The translations under genes were made by a program, and so were the position numbers. From DATKUK01 sp035530655 (GTDB taxonomy: Bacteria; Planctomycetota; Phycisphaerae; UBA1845; DATKUK01), in the NCBI GenBank assembly GCA_035530655.1, contig DATKUK010000074.1, forward strand, positions 1 to 64,000: 64,000 bases of DNA, given 5' to 3'. Below, in pieces: positions 63,233 through 64,000 of the stretch. Below the pieces are notes generated by a model. That model searched no databases. It had not been told where the DNA came from and was given only the letters and a program-made list of their open reading frames with translations. Position 1 is the stretch's first letter; the number at the start of each line of letters is the position of its first letter.

Positions 63233-64000
63233 CTACGCCCGCCAGCTCTTGAGGATGTGCATATAGTTGGCCCGCTCGTAGGCGCTGGGGTCGGGGCTGC
63301 GCGACAGGTTCATGCTGCCTTGCATCTGCTCGAGCGAGTCGTACTCGTGCTGCTCCATCCAGTCGGCCATCTGGTCGCGCACCTTGCCCAAATGGGCCGG
63401 GCCGTTCTTGAGCAAGGCGGAGACCATCTGGACGGCATGCGCCCCGGCCATGACGGCCTTGACCGCGTCGACCGCCGTGTGGACGCCTCCGGTAACCGCC
63501 AGGGACGCACGGATCCTTCCGGACAGGATCGCCAGCCACCTGAGCCGAAGCAGGAGCTCGTCGGAGTTGGAAAGCTCGAGACTGCGGACGGCCTCCAGCT
63601 CGTCCACGTTGATGTCGGGCTGATAGAACCGGTTGAACAGGACGAGTCCGTCGACGCCCAGCCCGTCCAACTGCCGAGCAAAGTGGGGCAGCGACGAGAA
63701 GAACGGCGAGAGCTTGACGGCAATGGGAATTCTCACGCTCTGGTTGACCGCGCCGATCATCTCGATGGAGCGTTTCTCGATATCCTGCCCGCTGGTCGCC
63801 GGATCGGTCGCCAGGTAGTAGACGTTCAGCTCGATCGCGTCGGCGCCGGCCTGCTCCATCATCTTGGCGTAGTCGAGCCAGCCGCCCATCGTCGTGCCGT
63901 TCAGCGAGGCGATGACGGGGACGTCGATGGCCTTTTTGATCTTGGCGATCTGCTCGAGGTACTCATCCGGGCCGAGCTTGAACTGCTCGGGCTTGGGGAA
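63233..64000 (-). CDS. Dihydroorotate dehydrogenase-like protein, 5' end beyond the window
   Basis: The C-terminal 256 residues of a flavin TIM barrel: VPVIASLNGTTMGGWLDYA, ADAIELNVYYL, IPIAVKLSPFF, VDGLVLFNRF, then LAVTGGVHTAVDAVKAVMAGAHAVQMVSALL, the FMN phosphate site. The family includes PyrD class 1 and dihydropyrimidine dehydrogenase-type enzymes; this one is usually annotated only as DHOD-like. The start lies beyond 64000. Confidence 0.88.
   Translation of the reverse strand, partial: FPKPEQFKLGPDEYLEQIAKIKKAIDVPVIASLNGTTMGGWLDYAKMMEQAGADAIELNVYYLATDPATSGQDIEKRSIEMIGAVNQSVRIPIAVKLSPFFSSLPHFARQLDGLGVDGLVLFNRFYQPDINVDELEAVRSLELSNSDELLLRLRWLAILSGRIRASLAVTGGVHTAVDAVKAVMAGAHAVQMVSALLKNGPAHLGKVRDQMADWMEQHEYDSLEQMQGSMNLSRSPDPSAYERANYMHILKSWRA

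Overview
The window looks like a chromosomal segment of a GC-rich planctomycete-type bacterium, probably of the Phycisphaerae kind. This is inferred from content, not from a database search: secreted right-handed beta-helix proteins with dockerin-like or thrombospondin-type-3 tails, a PEP-CTERM protein, an actinobacterial-type xylose isomerase, paired Gfo/Idh/MocA oxidoreductases, and many sugar-handling enzymes. The genes are mostly ordinary metabolism and housekeeping. Between them lie dispersed repeats, transposon debris and truncated genes.

Layout. 0.3-6.2 kb: a large beta-helix/dockerin gene that has lost its signal peptide, the relic of a second anchor, a small membrane protein, an RHS/dockerin fragment and a cluster of palindromic repeats. 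6.2-13.7 kb: a GH123/DUF4091-like secreted protein, a Gfo/Idh oxidoreductase, a PfkB sugar kinase, a broken TIM-barrel gene, a glutamine-synthetase-family enzyme and a PaaI-like thioesterase. 13.8-15.9 kb: a relic island with a low-GC methyltransferase, a 160-bp repeat, a broken tyrosine integrase and tRNA-Ser(TGA). 16-21.7 kb: a tripartite efflux system (TolC-like, HlyD-like, MacB-type ATPase) whose FtsX-like permease is convergent rather than co-directional. 21.8-26.7 kb: GHMP sugar kinase, bifunctional-nuclease-domain protein, valS. 27-31 kb: a pilin-like/beta-helix/dockerin fusion. 31-38 kb: sugar isomerase, rlmN, xylB, two YeeE-type membrane proteins, xylA, flavin reductase, rplU. 38.6-41.7 kb: a beta-helix/TSP3 surface protein and a PEP-CTERM protein. 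41.9-48.2 kb: an accessory block with a solitary OLD-family nuclease, ndk, a UroD-family protein, a PHP relic, an Xre/ImmA-type regulator pair with a broken protease, and an IS630 relic. 48.7-51.8 kb: porin, small lipoprotein, alpha/beta hydrolase. 51.8-59.2 kb: a six-gene minus-strand run (MFS transporter, M55 peptidase, DUF1284, DUF362 ferredoxin protein, AIR-synthase-like protein, glycoside hydrolase) divergent from a second Gfo/Idh protein. 59.7-64 kb: queA, a small lipoprotein, a second partial queA 3' end joined to a transposase-like fragment, an O-methyltransferase-like gene, a truncated amidohydrolase and the 3' part of a dihydroorotate-dehydrogenase-like gene.

The most interesting signals are non-coding. 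One ~155-bp family has three copies plus a fragment, all in the same orientation and placed 5' of minus-strand genes; one copy replaces the signal-peptide codons of the first beta-helix gene. A second ~160-bp pair lies just upstream of the two low-GC accessory genes (methyltransferase and OLD nuclease). An Xre promoter/operator palindrome and direct repeats frame the Xre/ImmA pair. No CRISPR array, prophage or complete known defence system was seen.
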